Counted from the stretch's first letter, positions 1-9,260 are shown. The stretch: DNA of 64,000 nucleotides from an uncultured Sutterella sp. (GCA_902463725.1 CABQGK010000009.1:37719-101718); one strand, 5' to 3'. Translations and numbers: made by a program. The notes: a model not told the origin generated them from the sequence alone.

Positions 1-2
1 AT

Positions 3-401
3 TTGAAGGTGGCTCCGCGTGATTTCATCACGTTTGAGTACGTCATGCTCGGTGGCATTAACGATCGGCTCGAAGATGCCGACAAGCTGATCGATCTGGT
101 ACGACGTGAGCGCGTACCCTGTAAATTCAATCTCATTCCGTTTAATGCCTTTGCGCAGAGTGATCTGCACACACCAGATCGCGAGCAGGTGCTCGCCTTC
201 TGCCGTCGCTTAAACGATGCGGGGATTGTTTCAACCGTGCGCAAGACGCGCGGCGACGACATTGATGCGGCTTGCGGTCAGCTCGCTGGCGAAGTGCGGG
301 ATCGCACGCGCCGTGCTGAACGTCTAGCCGAACAGAAGGCACAGGCCAAGATTTATTTTCACAAGACGCTCCCTGGGCAGCGTAAGACGTCTGGGGAATG
401 A
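3..401 (+). CDS. rlmN: RlmN C-terminal part (23S rRNA/tRNA A2-methyltransferase), cut by window edge
   Basis: RlmN is a radical-SAM enzyme that methylates C2 of A2503 in 23S rRNA and A37 in some tRNAs. Only about the last 132 residues are present; the start and the radical-SAM CxxxCxxC cluster lie before the window. Visible landmarks are ITFEYVMLGGIND, KFNLIPFN and TVRKTRGDDIDAACGQLAG. The cysteine in AACGQLAG (residue 91 of the visible part) matches the catalytic, transiently methylated Cys355 of the E. coli enzyme. The gene ends 9 bases before rodZ, so the two are probably co-transcribed, as in other betaproteobacteria. Confidence 0.95.
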   Translation: MKVAPRDFITFEYVMLGGINDRLEDADKLIDLVRRERVPCKFNLIPFNAFAQSDLHTPDREQVLAFCRRLNDAGIVSTVRKTRGDDIDAACGQLAGEVRDRTRRAERLAEQKAQAKIYFHKTLPGQRKTSGE

Positions 402-410
402 CGACGGGGG

Positions 411-1496
411 ATGGATGTCGTGATGGATAAAGCGCAGAATGAGCGGGCAGAAGCCCGCATAAACGATGCGGCTGGGTTCGGTGCGCGCCTCAAGGCGGCT
501 CGCGAGGAACAGGGAATATCCCTAGGAGACATGGAGGCGCGCTCGCGTCTGTCCGTCGCTCAGCTCAAGGCGCTTGAGGCTGAAAATCTGGCCCTTCTGC
601 CAGAGCCAGTCTATGTTCGTGCTTTTATCCGCAACGTTGCAAATGTGTTGCGAATTGACGCGGCTCCCTTGATTGCGGATTACAGCGCCCGCTACGGAAC
701 GGCGAGCGCACCTAGCGGTATTCTTCCTCTGACGGACGTTTCTCATGAACCTGTGATCTCCCGCACGGGCAATCATCGTCTGATGCGTTTGCTGGGTACC
801 GTTGTGCTACTCGTTGCGTTGGTGACGGGTGCTTGGTATGCCTTTACCGACGAGGGTGGCATTCGCTCTCAGATTATCGAACGCATTACGGGTCGGGCCG
901 CAGGGGATACGAACAGTACGGCTACAACGGAAGCGGCGAAAGTGGCCGAGGCCACGGGCATGAAGCAGAGTAGCTCACAGAGCACGACGCCCATGGTGGC
1001 GCCCGCCCCCGTGGCGCCCGTGATTGCGCCCGTCAGTGGTAGTACTGCTGGTGGCACGCCTAACGCGAATACTGTGCCAAGCACACCGAATACGACGCCA
1101 GAAGGGGCGGTAGCGGCTGGCGCTTCTCAAGCTCAAACGAGCGAGCCCACGAAGTCTGGGCCCGTTGAACAACCGAGTACTGCTGCCACCCAAACGTCTA
1201 CCCCTGTGGCGGCAACGGACAACGACAAACATAGCAAGCCTGTGGCGAAATCTGCCGATGAGCATCAGGTCGTTTTACGGGTTTCCGCTAATAGTTGGAT
1301 CGAAGTGATCGGTCGTGGCGGTGAGCGGATCTTTTCCCGCGAAATGACCGCAGGCTCTTCCACGACACTAGTTGTGACGACTGGGGCGCGCTTTACGATT
1401 GGCAACAGTCCCGCCACCGTCATGACGGTTGATGGTAATAAATTCGATGTTGCTTCCCATGCAAAAGGGGCAGTCGCTCGCTTTGAGCTGAAGTGA
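411..1496 (+). CDS. rodZ: RodZ cytoskeleton/cell-shape protein
   Basis: RodZ is a bitopic inner-membrane protein that links MreB to the elongasome and sets rod shape. The 361-residue product has an N-terminal Cro/C1-type HTH domain (about residues 22-90), one transmembrane helix (about 125-145, LLGTVVLLVALVTGAWYAF), a long Thr/Ser/Pro/Ala-rich periplasmic linker (about 150-280) and a C-terminal DUF4115-type beta domain. The ATG at 411 has a G-rich purine stretch in front of it; the ATG at 423 is a possible alternative. It sits between rlmN and ispG as in Burkholderiales and is followed by an intrinsic terminator. Confidence 0.9.
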   Translation: MDVVMDKAQNERAEARINDAAGFGARLKAAREEQGISLGDMEARSRLSVAQLKALEAENLALLPEPVYVRAFIRNVANVLRIDAAPLIADYSARYGTASAPSGILPLTDVSHEPVISRTGNHRLMRLLGTVVLLVALVTGAWYAFTDEGGIRSQIIERITGRAAGDTNSTATTEAAKVAEATGMKQSSSQSTTPMVAPAPVAPVIAPVSGSTAGGTPNANTVPSTPNTTPEGAVAAGASQAQTSEPTKSGPVEQPSTAATQTSTPVAATDNDKHSKPVAKSADEHQVVLRVSANSWIEVIGRGGERIFSREMTAGSSTTLVVTTGARFTIGNSPATVMTVDGNKFDVASHAKGAVARFELK

Positions 1497-1535
1497 AACT
1501 AGCGCACGATCGCAGCTCATCGTTCTCAGGCAAGC

Positions 1536-1564
1536 AAAGGGCCTTGGCGGCCCTTTCTGTTTCT
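1536..1564 (+). terminator. Intrinsic terminator after rodZ
   Basis: AAAGGGCC and GGCCCTTT form an 8-bp stem with a 5-base loop (1536-1556), followed by a T-rich tail. It lies between rodZ and ispG, so ispG probably has its own promoter or depends on read-through. Confidence 0.75.
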
Positions 1565-1605
1565 CAAAATGCGCTCTGCCATCGAAACAGTCAACGGAGT
1601 AAAAC

Positions 1606-2883
1606 GTGGCTAAGCAAACCATTCAATTTCATCGAAAATCTCATGCAGTCAAAGTCAGTTGGGGACGTAACACCGTCGTGATTGGCGGTATGGCGCCGGT
1701 GGTTGTGCAATCCATGACCAACACGGCAACCACAGATGTCGCTGCCACGGTGGCACAGGTGCTGGAGCTGTGGCGTGCTGGCAGTGAGCTTGTGCGATTA
1801 ACGGTGAATACGCCCGATGCGGCACGCGCCGTGGTTGATATCCGTAATGAGCTTGACAAAAAAGGGTGCGACGTGCCGCTTGTGGGGGACTTCCACTACA
1901 ACGGCCATAAGCTTCTCACGGAAATCCCAGAATGTGCAGCCGCGCTCAGTAAGTACCGAATCAACCCGGGTAATGTCGGAAAAGGTGAGAAAGCCGAAGA
2001 AAATTTCGCCATGATGATTGAAGCAGCCAAGCGCTATGGCGCTGCGGTTCGCATCGGGGTGAATTGGGGCTCGCTCGACCAAGGGCTACTCGCGCGGCTC
2101 ATGGATGAAAATCAAACGCGTGAAGTTCCCCTCACGAATCAGGAACTCGTTCGAGAGGCGCTCGTGGAGAGTGCGACCTCAAGCGCTGAGCTTGCCGTGC
2201 GTTTGGGACTCGGGGCTGACCGCATTGTGCTCTCGGCGAAAGTCTCTGCGGTGCAGGAACTCATTGCGGTGTATCGGATGTTGGCGCGACGCACCAACTG
2301 CGCCCTTCACCTCGGCCTCACGGAGGCAGGTATCGGTAGCAAAGGGATCGTTGCCTCGACGGCAGCGCTCGCCGTGCTACTCGAAGAAGGTATTGGCGAT
2401 ACGATCCGCGTTTCGCTCACCCCCACGCCAGGCGCTCCGCGCACCGAAGAAGTGGTTGTAGCGCAGGAAATTCTCCAAAGTATGGGACTGAGGAACTTTG
2501 TACCGCTCGTGACGAGCTGCCCTGGGTGCGGACGTACTACGAGCGATTTGTTCCAGCGATTGGCTGCGAGTACGCAGGCGTTCCTGCGTGAGCGTATGCC
2601 CGTCTGGCGCAAGCACTACCCTGGGGTCGAGTCGATGAGTGTGGCGGTCATGGGCTGTGTGGTCAATGGCCCTGGTGAAAGCCGTCAAGCCGATATTGGG
2701 ATTAGCCTGCCTGGCGCAGGAGAAAGTCCTGTGGCACCAGTTTTTATTCGTGGCACCAAGGTCTGCAGTCTCAAGGGTGAGGACATGCAAGCGCGCTTTC
2801 AGGCTATGATTGAGGAATTCGTTCAAAACACCTACCGTTTGCCGCAGGCGGGCGCGGGTGAAGACAATACACAAGTGCAGTGA
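1606..2883 (+). CDS. ispG: 4-hydroxy-3-methylbut-2-en-1-yl diphosphate synthase (IspG/GcpE)
   Basis: IspG converts methylerythritol cyclodiphosphate to HMBPP in the MEP isoprenoid pathway, using a [4Fe-4S] cluster. The 425-residue protein has the usual bacterial length. The three cluster cysteines are visible as C305 and C308 (SCPGCGR) and C351 (MGCVVNGPGE). The N-terminal TIM-barrel segment carries QSMTNTATTD. The start is GTG, preceded by CGGAG about 7 bases upstream and matching the family N terminus. hisS starts 1 base after the ispG stop, so the two genes are tightly coupled. Confidence 0.96.
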   Translation: MAKQTIQFHRKSHAVKVSWGRNTVVIGGMAPVVVQSMTNTATTDVAATVAQVLELWRAGSELVRLTVNTPDAARAVVDIRNELDKKGCDVPLVGDFHYNGHKLLTEIPECAAALSKYRINPGNVGKGEKAEENFAMMIEAAKRYGAAVRIGVNWGSLDQGLLARLMDENQTREVPLTNQELVREALVESATSSAELAVRLGLGADRIVLSAKVSAVQELIAVYRMLARRTNCALHLGLTEAGIGSKGIVASTAALAVLLEEGIGDTIRVSLTPTPGAPRTEEVVVAQEILQSMGLRNFVPLVTSCPGCGRTTSDLFQRLAASTQAFLRERMPVWRKHYPGVESMSVAVMGCVVNGPGESRQADIGISLPGAGESPVAPVFIRGTKVCSLKGEDMQARFQAMIEEFVQNTYRLPQAGAGEDNTQVQ

Positions 2884-2884
2884 T

Positions 2885-4192
2885 ATGAGCAAAGAAAAAT
2901 TTTTCGGCGTCAAGGGCATGAATGACATGCTCCCAGAGGATGCCGCGATCTGGCAGACTCTGCAAAAGACAGCTGTTGGCGTAGTGGAGCGCTACGGCTA
3001 CCAAGAAATCCGCACGCCGATTCTCGAAGATACGCGTGTCTTTACTCGCGGCGTTGGTGAGGTGACGGACATTGTCGAAAAGGAAATGTATTCCTTTACC
3101 GACAGCATGAACGGCGATCAGTTGACGTTGCGCCCTGAGTGCACATCGGCTGTGGTGCGTAGTGTCAATGAGCACAACCTGCTCTACGGTGCTGTTCAAC
3201 GCCTTTGGTACTGTGGTCCGATGTTCCGTCATGAGCGTCCTCAACGTGGCCGTTACCGCCAGTTCCACCAGTTCGGTGTCGAGGCGCTCGGCATGGCAGG
3301 CCCTGATATCGATGCGGAAATGCTGGTGATGCTCAACCGCCTTTGGAAGGAGTTGGGTGTTGGTAGCGTGCGACTTGAACTGAATACGCTCGGTGCCCTC
3401 GAAGAGCGCCAAGCACACCGTGCAGCCCTGATTGCATATTTTGAGCAGCACCAAGACATCTTGGATGAGGACGCACGTCGCCGCCTGCACACCAATCCGC
3501 TACGTATTCTCGATACGAAGAACCCAGATATGCAGGACATGGTCAATGCCGCGCCCCGCTTGCTAGACTTTTTGGGTGAAGAGAGTCGCGTATTCCTCTC
3601 GCGCATTGAGTCGATTCTTAGTGCACAGGGTATCGAATACTCGATTAATCCTCGCCTCGTCCGCGGTCTTGACTACTACAACCATACGGTCTTTGAGTGG
3701 ATTACGGATAAGCTTGGTGCGCAAGGTACGATCTGCGGCGGCGGCCGTTACGATCCGCTCATTGAGATGCTTGGTGGGCGTCCGGCGCCTGGCGTCGGTT
3801 TCGCAATGGGTATGGAGCGCATCATCGAACTCATGCGTGAATGCAATGTGGTGCCCACTCGCTCGGCAACCGATGTGTATGTGATTCACCATGAGGGCGA
3901 CGCACATTTACGCGCCATGGTGCTTGCTGAAGCACTGCGTGACGCTGGAGTGCGTGTCATTGTGCATCCCGGTGAAGCTAGCCTCAAGGCGCAGATGAAG
4001 AAGGCCGATGCTAGCGGTGCGGAGTTTGCGCTCTTTGCCACGACAGACGAGCTCGCACAGGGGAAAGTGGCCGTTAAGGCGTTGCGCGCGCGCGCAGAGG
4101 CGCCCTATACGGAACAGAGCTTACTTGCGTTTGAAGAGGCGCCCGAAGCAATTCGCCAAGCGCTCTGCGCACTGCACAAATCCCATCAATAG
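2885..4192 (+). CDS. hisS: Histidyl-tRNA synthetase
   Basis: Class II aminoacyl-tRNA synthetase that charges tRNA-His, 435 residues. Motif 2 is seen as FRHERPQRGRYRQFHQFG, the histidine-specific motif as LVRGLDYYNHTVFEW and motif 3 as GVGFAMGMERI; an anticodon-binding domain follows from about residue 335. The frame stays open upstream into ispG, but the ATG at 2885 (MSKEKFFGVKG) fits the family N terminus and directly follows the ispG stop. Its order with yfgM and bamB is conserved in proteobacteria. A paralogous synthetase-like subunit, HisZ, lies at 13383. Confidence 0.96.
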   Translation: MSKEKFFGVKGMNDMLPEDAAIWQTLQKTAVGVVERYGYQEIRTPILEDTRVFTRGVGEVTDIVEKEMYSFTDSMNGDQLTLRPECTSAVVRSVNEHNLLYGAVQRLWYCGPMFRHERPQRGRYRQFHQFGVEALGMAGPDIDAEMLVMLNRLWKELGVGSVRLELNTLGALEERQAHRAALIAYFEQHQDILDEDARRRLHTNPLRILDTKNPDMQDMVNAAPRLLDFLGEESRVFLSRIESILSAQGIEYSINPRLVRGLDYYNHTVFEWITDKLGAQGTICGGGRYDPLIEMLGGRPAPGVGFAMGMERIIELMRECNVVPTRSATDVYVIHHEGDAHLRAMVLAEALRDAGVRVIVHPGEASLKAQMKKADASGAEFALFATTDELAQGKVAVKALRARAEAPYTEQSLLAFEEAPEAIRQALCALHKSHQ

Positions 4193-4216
4193 CGCTTACG
4201 GTTAAAGGAAAGTAAC

Positions 4217-4858
4217 ATGGCCTACGACTTAGAAGAACAAGAGAGTATTGACCAGCTGAAGGCTTGGTGGGACAAGTGGGGGACGGCGCTTACCGCTGTG
4301 GTCTGCGTGATCTGTCTTGCGTTTGCTGGCTGGAATGTCTGGAACTGGTGGCAACGGAATCAGGTCGCCAAGGCAAGCGCTGTGTACGTTGCTTTGCAGA
4401 CCGCGGTAGAGCAGGGTGACAAAAAGAGTATTGGCTCTACATCGCTTGGGCTGATCGACGAGTACAGCTCGACGGTGTATGCGCCGCTCGGTGCACTCAA
4501 TGCAGCTGCTGCCCAAGCACGTCTTGGAGATACGGATGCTGCCACCAATCTGCTTAATTGGGTGATCAATCAAAAGTCTCATCCTGAATATGCGGATATT
4601 GCGCGCGTACGTTTGGCTGCTGTGCTACTGTCGGCAGGAAAAGCTGCCGATGCCCTTAAGGCGCTAGAAGCTGTCAAGCCCGTAAAGGCGCTTGAGATTG
4701 AACTCAATGACCGTTTTGGCGACGTGTATTTCGCGCTCGGCGACTTTGCCAAAGCGAAGGAAAGCTGGGGTAAAGTACTCGCTACGACCGATCCCATGGA
4801 TAACAACCTGCGCACCCTTGTGAACCTGAAGATGGGTGCGATTCCCGTGACCAAATAA
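4217..4858 (+). CDS. yfgM: YfgM-type membrane-anchored TPR protein
   Basis: YfgM is a single-pass inner-membrane protein, known in E. coli as a partner of PpiD and SecYEG that helps proteins leaving the translocon. The 213-residue product has a short cytoplasmic N terminus rich in acidic residues, one transmembrane helix at about residues 22-42 (TALTAVVCVICLAFAGWNVW), then a helical TPR-like periplasmic domain. The ATG has a good AAGGAAAG ribosome binding site. The place between hisS and bamB is the usual one. It is probably part of the hisS-yfgM-bamB-der transcription unit. Confidence 0.88.
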   Translation: MAYDLEEQESIDQLKAWWDKWGTALTAVVCVICLAFAGWNVWNWWQRNQVAKASAVYVALQTAVEQGDKKSIGSTSLGLIDEYSSTVYAPLGALNAAAAQARLGDTDAATNLLNWVINQKSHPEYADIARVRLAAVLLSAGKAADALKALEAVKPVKALEIELNDRFGDVYFALGDFAKAKESWGKVLATTDPMDNNLRTLVNLKMGAIPVTK

Positions 4859-4939
4859 TGCCGTTAGGGCGCAGGCTCGCGTAGCAAAGCCTGCGTTCGA
4901 TCGACCGTTCCAAACAGAGTAAAAACGGAGCACACTCGC

Positions 4940-6082
4940 ATGAAATTGAAACACTGTTCCCTTCTCGCAGCTATGTTGCTCACATTGCCGCTTGCTGGCT
5001 GCGGGCTCTTTTCGTCTAGCTCGGGGCACGAGCCCGTGGAATTAGAGAGTATTAATGAAACGGTCAAGACAAAAACGGTTTGGGTAGCGGATGTCGGCGA
5101 TAGTGACTCTGCGTACCTCGTGCCGGCGGTCACGGACAACGCTGTCTATGCCGCAGGGGGTGATACGCTCTATCGACTCTCTCGTGATGATGGCGCCAAA
5201 GTTTGGAGTGCCGATCTACAGGGCACTGTGACGGCAGGTGTTGGTAGCGACGGCAGTACGGTTGCGGTGGTCTCTGCGGGCGGTGTTTTAGAAGTCTTTA
5301 ATGCCGAAGGCAAAGCACGTTGGAACAAGAAGCTCTCTGCGGACGCGTCAGTGCCGCCTCTTGTCGGCAATGGACTTGTGGTGGTCACGAGCGCCGATGC
5401 TCGTACGACAGCCTTTGATATTGGTAGCGGCGCGCAACTCTGGTCTTATCAGAGTCAGGCGCCCGCGTTGACACTGCAGGTCTACCGCGAGATGGCTTGG
5501 TCACCGGCGGGGATTTTGGTTGGGCAAAGCAATGGGCGTTTGCTTGCGTTGAACGCGCGTGGGGAAGTGGTGTTTGATGCGGTGATTTCTGAGCCGCATG
5601 GCATCACGGAAGTGGAACGACTCGTGGATGTGGTTGGTCGCCCGTGGATTGATGCAAAACTCATGTGCGCGGCCACCTTCCAAGGTTCGACGCTCTGCAT
5701 GAATGCTCAGAATGGGCAGCCGGTTTGGTCCGCCAAAGTGGACGCCGTGACGGGACCCGTGGGCGACAATGAAAAAATGTATGTTGTCGATGCTAAAGGC
5801 ATCATTCATGCTTATAATCGCGAAAACGGACGGGAGGCTTGGAGTCGAGATGAGCTCCTCTACCGTAACCCATCAGCGCCCGTGAAGGTGGGCGGTACCA
5901 TTGCCGTGGGTGACCTAGAAGGGTACATCTCCTTTTATGACCCAGCGACTGGTAAGACGGTATCCCGCCTGCACCTCGGTGGCGCGATTACGACGCCAGC
6001 CACGCCACTCGCTTTTGGTGCCGTATTCCAGACGGTCGATGGCGATGTGGCCTATGTCGTCCAAGACTCGCTCATGCAATAA
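4940..6082 (+). CDS. bamB: BamB outer-membrane assembly lipoprotein
   Basis: BamB is the beta-propeller lipoprotein of the BAM complex, which inserts beta-barrel proteins into the outer membrane. The 380-residue product starts with a lipoprotein signal peptide whose lipobox LAGC puts the acylated cysteine at residue 21. The rest is made of PQQ-like repeats with recurring W-S/W-x-K patterns (for example AKVWSADL, ARWNKKL, QLWSYQ, PVWSAKV, EAWSRDE), as expected of an eight-bladed propeller. GGAG lies about 10 bases before the ATG. It lies between yfgM and der, the order found in most proteobacteria. Confidence 0.93.
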   Translation: MKLKHCSLLAAMLLTLPLAGCGLFSSSSGHEPVELESINETVKTKTVWVADVGDSDSAYLVPAVTDNAVYAAGGDTLYRLSRDDGAKVWSADLQGTVTAGVGSDGSTVAVVSAGGVLEVFNAEGKARWNKKLSADASVPPLVGNGLVVVTSADARTTAFDIGSGAQLWSYQSQAPALTLQVYREMAWSPAGILVGQSNGRLLALNARGEVVFDAVISEPHGITEVERLVDVVGRPWIDAKLMCAATFQGSTLCMNAQNGQPVWSAKVDAVTGPVGDNEKMYVVDAKGIIHAYNRENGREAWSRDELLYRNPSAPVKVGGTIAVGDLEGYISFYDPATGKTVSRLHLGGAITTPATPLAFGAVFQTVDGDVAYVVQDSLMQ

Positions 6083-6184
6083 CATGACCTGACGCATAGC
6101 ACGTTTTCGTCGGGTTCAGCCGTGAGCGGTTCGTGGAGTTCTTTCCTCGAGCCGCTCTTTGATTTTTCAGAATTCTCTTAAGAC

Positions 6185-7522
6185 ATGCTTCCTGTTGTAG
6201 CCTTAGTGGGGCGCCCTAATGTGGGCAAGTCCACCTTGTTCAATCGACTGACCCGCTCCCGTGATGCCATTGTGGCGGATTTCCCGGGATTGACTCGCGA
6301 CCGGCAGTATGGTCAGGGACGCGTCGGCCCTCTGCCGTATATCGTGGTCGATACGGGTGGTTTTGAACCGATTAAGACCGAAGGTATTGAGCAGGCCATG
6401 GCGAGCCAAGCCGAGATGGCTATTGCTGAAGCCGATGTGGTGCTCTTTGTCTGCGATGCGCGCTCGGGGCTTACGCCTCACGACCAGCGAATTGCCCGCT
6501 ATTTGCGAGAAACGGGGCGCAAGATTATTCTCGTTGTGAATAAGGCAGAAGGCCTCTCAGATGTGGCCAAAGCGGAGTTTTACGAACTTGGTCTCAACGA
6601 ACCGTACCTTATTTCTGCGGCGCACGGCCAAGGTGTACGCTCTGTGATGGATCTCGTGCTCGAGGACTTTGAGCCTGAGCAAGAAGAGTCCGAAGATCCT
6701 GATGCGCCAAAGCGCCTCAAGGTGACGCTCGCAGGGCGTCCGAATGCGGGCAAATCTACGCTCATCAACGCCCTCATCGGTGAAGAGCGACTCATTGCCT
6801 TCGATATGCCGGGAACGACGCGTGATGCGATCAAGGTGGATTTCGACTATAACGATCGCCCCTATGAGCTTGTGGATACCGCTGGCTTGCGTAAGAAAGG
6901 CAAGGTCTTTGAAGCTATTGAAAAATTTTCTGTGGTCAAAACGCTTCAAGCCATAGAGGACTCCAATGTGGTGATTCTCGTGGTGGATGCAAAGAATGGC
7001 ATCGCGGATCATGATGCCCATATTGCGGGTTACGTGCTTGAGAGCGGACGTGCGCTGGTGGTGGCGGTAAACAAATGGGATTTGCTCGATAACTACGAGC
7101 GTGAGATGTTCAGTCTTGAGCTTGAGCGCAAACTTCATTTCTTGCGTTGGGCACGCATGATTCGCATTTCTGCACTCAAGCGCAATGGACTCAATCACTT
7201 GATGAAAGCGGTTGATGAGGCTCATGCCGCTGCTTATCGCAAGATCAGCACGCCGAAGCTGACGCGCGCGCTTTTGGAAGCGGTCGAGCGACAGCAACCT
7301 CCGCGTGCACGTGGCGGGCGCCCCAAGCCTCGTTATGCCCACCAAGGCGGAAGTAACCCGCCTGTGATCGTGGTGCACGGCAATGCGCTTGAGGATATCG
7401 GCGAGTCGTATCGCCGCTACTTGGAGAGTTTCTTCCGCGAGAAATTCGATTTAGCAGGAACCCCTCTGCGCATTGAGTTCCGTACCAAAGACAATCCTTT
7501 TGTCAAAGACGAAAAGCGCTAA
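6185..7522 (+). CDS. der: Ribosome-assembly GTPase Der (EngA)
   Basis: Der is an essential GTPase with two tandem G domains that acts in 50S subunit maturation. The first P-loop, GRPNVGKST, starts at residue 9 and the second, GRPNAGKST, at residue 184. The G3 motifs DTGG and DTAG and the G4 motifs NKAE and NKWD follow in each domain. A C-terminal KH-like domain follows, with a basic segment QQPPRARGGRPKPRYAHQGG. Its length of 445 residues is normal. The first-domain G4 reads NKAE rather than the more usual NKxD. The gene ends just before a strong terminator and is followed by hfq. Confidence 0.95.
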   Translation: MLPVVALVGRPNVGKSTLFNRLTRSRDAIVADFPGLTRDRQYGQGRVGPLPYIVVDTGGFEPIKTEGIEQAMASQAEMAIAEADVVLFVCDARSGLTPHDQRIARYLRETGRKIILVVNKAEGLSDVAKAEFYELGLNEPYLISAAHGQGVRSVMDLVLEDFEPEQEESEDPDAPKRLKVTLAGRPNAGKSTLINALIGEERLIAFDMPGTTRDAIKVDFDYNDRPYELVDTAGLRKKGKVFEAIEKFSVVKTLQAIEDSNVVILVVDAKNGIADHDAHIAGYVLESGRALVVAVNKWDLLDNYEREMFSLELERKLHFLRWARMIRISALKRNGLNHLMKAVDEAHAAAYRKISTPKLTRALLEAVERQQPPRARGGRPKPRYAHQGGSNPPVIVVHGNALEDIGESYRRYLESFFREKFDLAGTPLRIEFRTKDNPFVKDEKR

Positions 7523-7541
7523 GGCGTCGCTTTTTGTTAAC

Positions 7542-7570
7542 AAAGCGCTTCAATCTGAGGCGCTTTTTTT
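7542..7570 (+). terminator. Intrinsic terminator after der
   Basis: AAAGCGCTTC (7542-7551) pairs with GAGGCGCTTT (7557-7566), with one G-T pair and a 5-base loop, and runs into an uninterrupted T tract. It separates the hisS-der unit from hfq. Confidence 0.85.
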
Positions 7571-7733
7571 ATGTAGCCACGTTTAGTAGTAGTGCTAATA
7601 TGTGAGCAGTTCCTAGTGAGATCAGGGACAGCTCAAGTATCGTGAAGCCGCATTCTTCGCGACAAAGAACAACAAATATACCGAGGGTAACCGAGACGCC
7701 ATGCTCGGCCCACTTGGGTGGAGAAGAATAATT

Positions 7734-7967
7734 ATGACAACAAAAGGTCAGCTCCTTCAGGATCCGTTCCTCAATAGTCTGCGCAAGGAGCATATCCCCG
7801 TGTCGATCTACTTGGTCAACGGGATAAAGCTTCAGGGCCAGATCGAGTCTTTTGACCAGTACGTGGTTCTCCTGCGCAATACTGTTACACAGATGGTCTA
7901 CAAGCATGCCATTAGCACTGTGGTTCCTACACGTGCTGTCACCATGCCTACTGAACCGGAGAAGTAA
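7734..7967 (+). CDS. hfq: RNA chaperone Hfq
   Basis: Hfq is the hexameric Sm-like protein that pairs small RNAs with mRNAs. The 77-residue product contains Sm1 (YLVNGIKLQGQIESFDQ) and Sm2 (YKHAISTVVP), with the proximal-face QDPFLN and YKHAIS residues intact. I chose the ATG at 7734 because GGAGAAG lies about 9 bases upstream and MTTKGQLLQDPFLN is the family N terminus; the open frame extends 11 codons further up without support. The C-terminal tail is short, as in many betaproteobacteria. hflX follows directly, as is usual. Confidence 0.96.
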   Translation: MTTKGQLLQDPFLNSLRKEHIPVSIYLVNGIKLQGQIESFDQYVVLLRNTVTQMVYKHAISTVVPTRAVTMPTEPEK

Positions 7968-9186
7968 GATAGCTATCTTTCAGATTGATGCTGAGCGCGA
8001 GGAGGAGTCCTCCCGCGCTCTTTTGGTGTCCGTCAACATCGGACGCACGGTTTATGATGATTCGGCGGAAGAACTTGCGTTGCTCGTCAAGTCCGATGGG
8101 CTTGAGCCCTGCGGATTGATGACGGCGAAGCGAGATAAGCCGGATCCTGCCTTTTTCATTGGTAGTGGCAAAGTTGAAGAACTTGGCGAACTTGCCAAGG
8201 AGGTGGGCGCGAACATCGTGGTGTTCGACGTTGCGCTTTCCGCAGCGCAGCAGAGAAATATTGAACGCACGATCGGCTTGCCAGTGCTCGATCGCACTCA
8301 GCTCATTTTGGATATTTTCCGAGCACGAGCTAAAAGCCGTGAGGGTCGCTTGCAGGTTGAACTTGCACAGCTCGAGCACCTCTCGACGCGGCTCGTGCGT
8401 GGTTGGACGCACTTGGAGCGTCAGCGCGGTGGCCTTGGAAAAACGGGTGGCCCCGGTGAAAAGCAGATTGAGCTTGACCGTCGCTTGATCGGTGTGCGAA
8501 TGAAGCAGTTGCGTGACCAGCTTAAGCGTCTGAGCAGACAGCGTAACACGCAACGCAAAGCGCGCATCAAGGGTGATACGCTCACGGTGTCGCTGGTGGG
8601 TTATACCAATGCAGGCAAATCCACGCTTTTTAACCGCTTGACTCGTGCTAACAGCTACGCGGCGGATCAACTCTTTGCAACTCTCGATACCACAGCACGC
8701 CGCTGCTGGATCAGTGAGACAGAGACTGTGGTTGCTAGTGATACGGTGGGCTTTATTCGTGGGCTCCCTCACCAGTTGATTGAAGCTTTTAAGTCAACAC
8801 TTGATGAGACGGTGCACGCTGATTTGCTCTTGCATGTGGTAGATGCTTCATCTGTGGCCAGAGAGGATCAGATTCGTGAAGTCAATCACGTGCTCGAGGA
8901 AATTAAGGCCAATGATGTGCCGACGATCCTTGTTTACAACAAGATCGACCGAGCAGGGCTCGCTGCTGAAATTCTTCGCGATGAAGCGGGGCGCCCAAAG
9001 TCGGTGACGGTCTCTGCAATGACGGGCGAGGGGCTGGATTTACTGCGTAGCGCGATCGGTGAATTTGCTCACCAGTGGCGCGTCGAGCATCCCAATGAGC
9101 CAAGAGAGCTTGAGCCGTGGGAACACCCTGAGATCGAAGCCGAGCAAGCACTGCTTGCTGACGACAACATTGAAAATTACCTCTGA
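7933..9186 (+). CDS. hflX: Ribosome-splitting GTPase HflX
   Basis: HflX is a GTPase that rescues and splits stalled 70S ribosomes, for example after heat shock. The coding frame shows the HflX N-terminal domain (FFIGSGKVEEL; LVRGWTHLERQRGG; GGPGEKQIELDRRL) and a G domain with GYTNAGKSTLFN, DTVGF and NKID. The start is unclear. Homology begins at about 7975 (IFQIDAERE, like E. coli MFDRYDAGEQ), but no ATG, GTG or TTG lies between the hfq stop (7967) and TTG/GTG codons around 8023. The nearest upstream standard start is GTG 7933, inside hfq and without a visible ribosome binding site. A GGAGAAG at 7958-7964 points to an ATA at 7969 or ATC at 7975. I give 7933 as a formal start only. Confidence 0.9.
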   Translation: MLSPCLLNRRSKIAIFQIDAEREEESSRALLVSVNIGRTVYDDSAEELALLVKSDGLEPCGLMTAKRDKPDPAFFIGSGKVEELGELAKEVGANIVVFDVALSAAQQRNIERTIGLPVLDRTQLILDIFRARAKSREGRLQVELAQLEHLSTRLVRGWTHLERQRGGLGKTGGPGEKQIELDRRLIGVRMKQLRDQLKRLSRQRNTQRKARIKGDTLTVSLVGYTNAGKSTLFNRLTRANSYAADQLFATLDTTARRCWISETETVVASDTVGFIRGLPHQLIEAFKSTLDETVHADLLLHVVDASSVAREDQIREVNHVLEEIKANDVPTILVYNKIDRAGLAAEILRDEAGRPKSVTVSAMTGEGLDLLRSAIGEFAHQWRVEHPNEPRELEPWEHPEIEAEQALLADDNIENYL

Positions 9187-9222
9187 GTGTCAACCCGCTT
9201 GGCGGAAATTATCTTTACAGTT

Positions 9223-9260
9223 CGGGCCGTCTCTCTTTTGAGGACGGCCCGTTTCAATTT
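9223..9260 (+). terminator. Intrinsic terminator after hflX
   Basis: CGGGCCGTC (9223-9231) pairs perfectly with GACGGCCCG (9243-9251) and is followed by TTTCAATTT. It lies between hflX and the convergent M20 peptidase gene. Confidence 0.8.
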
